From Flavobacteriales bacterium UBA7612 (lineage in GTDB: Bacteria > Bacteroidota > Bacteroidia > Flavobacteriales > Weeksellaceae), in NCBI GenBank assembly GCA_002484335.1, contig DLJQ01000018.1:177063-241062 (forward strand): a stretch of DNA of 64,000 nucleotides, in the 5' to 3' direction. Below the pieces are notes generated by a model. That model saw only the letters and a program-made list of their open reading frames with translations, was not told the DNA's origin and ran no database searches. The translations under genes and the position numbers were made by a program. Of the stretch, positions 60,692-64,000 are shown piece by piece (position 1 is the first letter of the stretch; every line of letters starts with the position of its first letter).

Positions 60692-61157
60692 TTTTTATTG
60701 TATTTATTAAGTGAATAAATTCTTCTGGTTGATCACAACTAATTAAGTATTTCTTATTTGCTAATTGAATACCAATCAATTTTTTTGTATCTTTTATATT
60801 ACAATAATATCCATCCATTGTATAACCTATTAAACCAAAAATCCATCTCCAACCGAATATTGGAAATATGTTTTGTTGAGATTTTTTACTTACAGATTCT
60901 ATTTCATTAATTGGAATCGTAAAGGTTTTAATTTTAGTCACTAAATAGATATTATTTTGATCTATTTTTATGATAGTCAACGAAACCAAATAGCAACTTA
61001 TTATAATAGGAATTACTATTGCATTGTATATATAACCTGGATATTTTTCCTCTTGCTGTATTATAATTACATTGCCTATTAGTAATAATAAAGTGATAAG
61101 AGATATTGTCGTAAACAATTGAAATTTTGACAACGAAACTGAAAATTCTTTATTCAT
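60672..61157 (-). CDS. membrane protein with bacterial PH-like domain
   Basis: A 161-residue protein with two hydrophobic helices at the N-terminus (about 12-30 and 38-60), then a cytoplasmic domain of about 100 residues with the alternating beta pattern of bacterial PH domains (IDQNNIYLVTKIKTFTIPIN, EIESVSKK, GIQLANKKYLISCDQPEEFI). Such proteins probably sit at the inner face of the membrane. It overlaps the gene before it by 8 bases and the gene after it by 20, so the three are translationally coupled. Confidence 0.65.
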   Translation of the reverse strand: MNKEFSVSLSKFQLFTTISLITLLLLIGNVIIIQQEEKYPGYIYNAIVIPIIISCYLVSLTIIKIDQNNIYLVTKIKTFTIPINEIESVSKKSQQNIFPIFGWRWIFGLIGYTMDGYYCNIKDTKKLIGIQLANKKYLISCDQPEEFIHLINTIKNDKKIT

Positions 61158-61425
61158 CTGATAAGATTTTTATTTTATTAATTAAATCATCTACTCTATT
61201 TCTCATTGTTGGATAACTTACGTCCATTTGTTTCGACATGTCTTTTAAACTTCCTGAACTGATAAAAAACTGCATGATAAACTCTTGCTCATCATTGGTT
61301 AATTTTAAAAATAATGGTAATTTATAGTTTCCTACAACTTGAGTTTCACATGAATTACAAATTAATTTTTCAACGACTAATTCATTTGCACAACTAGGAC
61401 ATATAACTGGCAATTTTTTATCCAT
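61150..61425 (-). CDS. DUF2089-like zinc-ribbon / helix-turn-helix protein
   Basis: Starting at 61425 (MDKKLPVICPSCANELVVEK) it is 91 residues; the frame is open 27 codons further upstream but that part is AT-rich leader. A four-Cys zinc ribbon (CPSC and CNSC) is followed by a helical domain with a helix-turn-helix pattern (GSLKDMSKQMDVSYPTMRNR). This matches DUF2089, a predicted regulator family of unknown targets. First gene of the cluster with the PH-like and Yip1-like membrane proteins, so it may control their operon. Confidence 0.78.
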   Translation of the reverse strand: MDKKLPVICPSCANELVVEKLICNSCETQVVGNYKLPLFLKLTNDEQEFIMQFFISSGSLKDMSKQMDVSYPTMRNRVDDLINKIKILSDE

Positions 61426-61560
61426 AAGTTTACTTTTATTGATTATTAATTTAATAAAGTTAAATATAATTTTAATAATATTAAAACAATATATATATTT
61501 AATCAACTTGTTTTTAATAAATTAAACTAAATTATAGGTTTTATGAGTATTAATAAATCT

Positions 61561-61724
61561 ATTTAATTAAAAAACCGTTTTGTATTTTGACTTTAAAATT
61601 CGTCAGTGCGAATAATATTTCGAATTAAAATGTAGAAAAATTGTATCGAGAATATAATTTTATCTTCAAAACCTTTTTTTTCGATACAGAATTCTTCTAT
61701 AAATGACGGTTTTGTTAATTAAAT
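61561..61724. repeat. structured intergenic element with terminal inverted repeats
   Basis: Outer arms: 61561-61578 (ATTTAATTAAAAAACCGT) pairs with 61706-61724 with a single bulge. Inside are two further pairs: AATTCG (61597-61602)/CGAATT (61621-61626), and TGTATCGA (61642-61649)/TCGATACA (61681-61688). The motifs CGTCAG, TATCGAGAA and TTCTATAAA occur together in a dispersed repeat I recall from flavobacteria; this would be a degenerate copy. It lies upstream of the DUF2089 gene, in a 534-base gene-free stretch. Confidence 0.5.
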
Positions 61725-61767
61725 AAACTAAATGCACAACAGGTTATATATTGCTTTTTACTAAGCA

Positions 61768-61885
61768 TTTGCAATAGCGATTGAAGTGAAAATCCTTTTC
61801 TAATTGGTTACTTTTTGAAAACAGAATAATACCAATTAGAAAAGATTGGGAACGAAAAAGCGCGGCCCGAACGGATTGCCAAAAA
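61768..61885 (+). repeat. structured dispersed repeat, copy 2 (GCAATAGCGATTGAAG family)
   Basis: Same element as at 47793: GCAATAGCGATTGAAGTG at the start, CCCGAACGGATTGCC at the end. The stem CTTTTCTAATTGGT (61795-61808) pairs perfectly with 61831-61844. The loop of 22 bases is unrelated to that of copy 1, while flanks and stem are kept. Orientation is the same as copy 1 on the window. It lies only 43 bases from the element ending at 61724. Confidence 0.75.
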
Positions 61886-61909
61886 ATAAATTATTAAAAG
61901 TATAATCAC

Positions 61910-61946
61910 AAAAAAAGCAACACTATAATAATGTTGCTTTTTTCTA
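61910..61946 (-). terminator. terminator after the peptide deformylase gene
   Basis: AAAAAAGCAACA and TGTTGCTTTTTT arms around nine bases, 14 bases past the stop codon. Confidence 0.85.
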
Positions 61947-61959
61947 TAAATTTTAGAAC

Positions 61960-62625
61960 TTATTTCCTTTTTAAATAAAAAACATCGTTCATTATTTCTG
62001 CTTTGACATAATCTAAATCTTCTTGCTCTTTTAATCGATCAGTAAATAGTGTTCCTAATAAATGGTCATATTCATGCTGAAAAATAACGGCTGTAAAACC
62101 TTCTACTGTTTCGTCATGAAACTCTCCTTTTAAATCATAATATTCTAATCGAATAATAAGGCTTCTGTAAACTTTTCCAAAAATATCTGGAATAGATAAA
62201 CAGCCTTCTCTACCATGACGAACAATGTCCGAATACCATGTTATTTTTGGATTAATAATAAATTCGAAAGGTTCATTTTTTTTATCAAATCGTTGCACCC
62301 AAACAGCATTTCTATTAATTCCTATTTGTGGAGCAGCTATACCAACTCCTTTACTAGCCTCGTCTTGGACAGTTGCATACATTCTGTCAGCCAATAATTT
62401 TATAGAAGGATCTTTAGGATCAATATCTTCTGAAATTGATTTTAAAATTTTAGTATCCCTTTTAGAAGTTGTAAGTAAAACACGAAAAGGATCTAATGCA
62501 TTTTTTTCGTTAATTAATTTGGTTTCTTTTACTGATAAAGGTTTATATGTATTCATAGTTTTAGTTTGTGCAAATAGTGAAATTGAACAAAATAATAATA
62601 AATTAGGTAAAATTGTTTTTATCAT
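61960..62625 (-). CDS. def: peptide deformylase with signal peptide
   Basis: Deformylases remove the formyl group from new proteins and are normally cytoplasmic. This one has all three motifs: GVGIAAPQIG, EGCLSIP (metal ligand Cys 142) and QHEYDH (His 184, Glu 185, His 188), so it should be active. But its first 20 residues are a signal peptide (MIKTILPNLLLFCSISLFAQ), followed by about 70 residues before the catalytic core. It is therefore predicted to be exported, where formylated nascent chains do not occur. Probably a second deformylase with another substrate. It overlaps the doxX gene by 4 bases. Confidence 0.88.
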   Translation of the reverse strand: MIKTILPNLLLFCSISLFAQTKTMNTYKPLSVKETKLINEKNALDPFRVLLTTSKRDTKILKSISEDIDPKDPSIKLLADRMYATVQDEASKGVGIAAPQIGINRNAVWVQRFDKKNEPFEFIINPKITWYSDIVRHGREGCLSIPDIFGKVYRSLIIRLEYYDLKGEFHDETVEGFTAVIFQHEYDHLLGTLFTDRLKEQEDLDYVKAEIMNDVFYLKRK

Positions 62626-63035
62626 TTTTTTAATAGTAATTTATCAACTGAATACTTTCCTGCACCTGATAAAAATATAACGATATAATTAATTAAATAA
62701 AAATAAGCCAATTCTTTATGTCCAAAATCATCTGTTTTATGTACAATAAAAATAATAACTAACATTGTTATAATCAATGGGGCTGCCATAAAACGAGTAA
62801 ATAAACCTATAACAATAAAAAAAGCACAAATAATTTCAGCAAAAACTGTCAAAATCAACGAGGCTTCTGGTCCTACACCCAAAGGATCAGCAAATGTAAA
62901 ATCGCCATTGATTAATTTTTGTAATTTACCTAATCCATGTGATAAAATAAATCCTCCTGCTAAAATTCTAATTAATAATAATGATAAATCAACTAAAGCA
63001 GGTTTTGTACTTAAAAGTTTTAATTTTGAACTCAT
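62622..63035 (-). CDS. DoxX family membrane protein
   Basis: A 137-residue four-helix membrane protein: LSLLLIRILAGGFILSHGLG, then LGVGPEASLILTVFAEIICA, FIVIGLFTRFMAAPLIITML, and YFYLINYIVIFLSGAGKYSV. The RILAG...HGLGKL start and the final GAGKYSVD are the DoxX pattern. Roles in the family range from quinone-linked oxidation to redox control; none can be assigned here. First gene of a two-gene operon with the exported deformylase (ATGA-type overlap). Confidence 0.9.
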   Translation of the reverse strand: MSSKLKLLSTKPALVDLSLLLIRILAGGFILSHGLGKLQKLINGDFTFADPLGVGPEASLILTVFAEIICAFFIVIGLFTRFMAAPLIITMLVIIFIVHKTDDFGHKELAYFYLINYIVIFLSGAGKYSVDKLLLKK

Positions 63036-63052
63036 ATTTTTTTAATTTAGAT

Positions 63053-63060
63053 CAAATATA
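63053..63060 (-). promoter_or_regulatory. putative doxX-def promoter, -7 element TATATTTG
   Basis: TATATTTG on the minus strand (CAAATATA on plus), 17 bases upstream of the doxX ATG. Confidence 0.55.
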
Positions 63061-63167
63061 AGTTCTAGTTTTAAGTTTTAACTTAAAAACAGATTAAAAT
63101 CATAATAATTTTTTATTTATTTGTCGTAAATATTGAAGTTATTTAAACTTTATAGTAAATTACAGTT

Positions 63168-63968
63168 ATGCAAAAAACCTTATTAGTGATGGCATTAGTT
63201 TTATCATCTTATAATTTTGCCCAAGATAAATCGATAAAAAATAGTCCTAAATTTATTGAAGAATCTATGCAAAAAGCAGGAATTAGAATGGATCAAATTA
63301 CTGGATATAGTTTAGAATATCATATAAAATCTGATTATAAAAATGATAACCTTATAAAAAGAGAATCATTTGCTGAAAATGGAGATTTAGTTTCTACAGA
63401 AATAATCTCTTACAATGATAAGAATGAAATACTTTCAAGAGAAGTAAAAAATAATGATGATAGTTTAATCATTTTATATACCTATGAATATTCTCATGAA
63501 GGTTACGTTGTTACAAAATCAGAAAATGATGTAATAATAACTAAAACTGAATATATATTAGATTCATCTAAAAATATAATATCAGAAAAAGAGAACAACT
63601 TGTTAGAAGAAGGAAATTTATTTATTGAAAAAACAAATGAGTATAAAAATAATTTTCTGATAAAAACGAATGTTAAATACAACAATGGAAACTACTCTAT
63701 TGTCTATAAAAATGATGATAAAGGAAATCCTATTGAAGAAGAATATTTGAACAATGGTAAAAAACTAATCAATAAGTTTTTACGAAAATATGACGTAAAT
63801 AATAATTTAATTGAAGAAACTACTTTTGATGCAAATAGTAAGGTTCAAAATATTACTAAAATTTTATACGAATACGATACACATAAAAATTGGACAAAAA
63901 GAACGCAATATGCTTCAAAATTTGAAATGCCTATTTCTAATACTATAAGAACGATCAGATATAACTAA
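63168..63968 (+). CDS. exported repeat protein of unknown function
   Basis: A 266-residue protein with a signal peptide (MQKTLLVMALVLSSYNFAQ). The rest is made of short beta-hairpin repeats with the pattern Tyr/Asn/Asp ... Gly/Asn turn ... (YNDKNEILSREVKNNDDSLI, YNNGNYSIVYKNDDKGNPIE, YDVNNNLIEETTFDANSKV, YEYDTHKNWTKRTQYASKFE). These resemble the sugar-binding or RHS-like YD repeats common in exported Bacteroidota proteins, without an RHS core. No enzyme motif, no sorting tail seen. It is the last gene of the window; 32 bases remain after it. Confidence 0.75.
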   Translation: MQKTLLVMALVLSSYNFAQDKSIKNSPKFIEESMQKAGIRMDQITGYSLEYHIKSDYKNDNLIKRESFAENGDLVSTEIISYNDKNEILSREVKNNDDSLIILYTYEYSHEGYVVTKSENDVIITKTEYILDSSKNIISEKENNLLEEGNLFIEKTNEYKNNFLIKTNVKYNNGNYSIVYKNDDKGNPIEEEYLNNGKKLINKFLRKYDVNNNLIEETTFDANSKVQNITKILYEYDTHKNWTKRTQYASKFEMPISNTIRTIRYN

Positions 63969-64000
63969 AATAGATATAAACCTCATCAAAAAAAGCACAA

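Overview
The window looks like chromosomal DNA of a low-GC member of the Flavobacteriia (phylum Bacteroidota). The support is direct: very AT-rich sequence, promoters of the Bacteroidota type (TAnnTTTG close to start codons, no Shine-Dalgarno sequences), a GldI-type lipoprotein, a remnant protein with a type IX secretion sorting tail, a cyclophilin-FKBP fusion, an OstA-like protein, and short dispersed repeats of a kind I remember from flavobacterial genomes. The genus cannot be settled from this; an Empedobacter/Weeksellaceae-like organism is a guess. No rRNA, tRNA, transposase, prophage or CRISPR array was seen, so this is mostly ordinary core genome.

Layout. 1-6.8 kb: methionine aminopeptidase, metK behind a probable SAM-II riboswitch, a YceI / extradiol dioxygenase / YceI operon, trmD and hemB. 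6.8-16.6 kb: a dispersed repeat, ligA with a small membrane protein, ffh, a lipoprotein, the copper ATPase CopA and rimO. 16.8-20.5 kb: heme uptake operon hmuT-hmuU-hmuV/hmuS, the last two fused into one reading frame. 20.6-25.7 kb: a dicarboxylate transporter and succinate dehydrogenase sdhC-sdhA-sdhB. 25.9-28.6 kb: nrnA-gldI-dual immunophilin operon. 28.7-34.5 kb: a linear-amide hydrolase, DUF1294, arfB with an MFS exporter, an aldo/keto reductase, a small metal-binding HMA protein and an NCS2 nucleobase permease. 34.6-35.6 kb: an Xre/RES toxin-antitoxin pair. 35.7-39.6 kb: a pirin, a perfect 60-bp palindrome, and a Na+/H+ antiporter followed by two small membrane proteins that are paralogous to each other. 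39.7-50.4 kb: OstA-like protein / lipoprotein / class III aminotransferase operon, aminopeptidase P, a Fur-family regulator, formate-THF ligase and UvrD/PcrA helicase. 50.5-55.1 kb: an exported cupin, an exported Dabb protein and a porin, divergent from a two-component system. 55.2-64 kb: peptidase E, a nucleoid-associated protein, a decayed T9SS-secreted protein, lipoamide dehydrogenase, a DUF2089 / PH-like / Yip1-like operon, a DoxX + exported peptide deformylase operon and an exported protein of unknown role.

How the genes fit together. The heme importer and the cytochrome b of SdhCAB both concern heme, and HemB makes heme precursors locally. The DASS carrier could supply C4-dicarboxylates to succinate dehydrogenase. 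MetK and Fhs belong to methionine and one-carbon metabolism. GldI, the immunophilin and the decayed T9SS protein all concern the cell envelope.

Least explained: the antiporter-linked paralogous membrane pair (36.9-39.6 kb), the cupin/Dabb/porin module beside a sensor kinase, the exported deformylase, the in-frame HmuV-HmuS fusion at an A7 run, the 60-bp palindrome, and at least three families of structured intergenic repeats, two of them side by side at 61.56-61.89 kb. All family calls come from reading the sequence; no database search was run.
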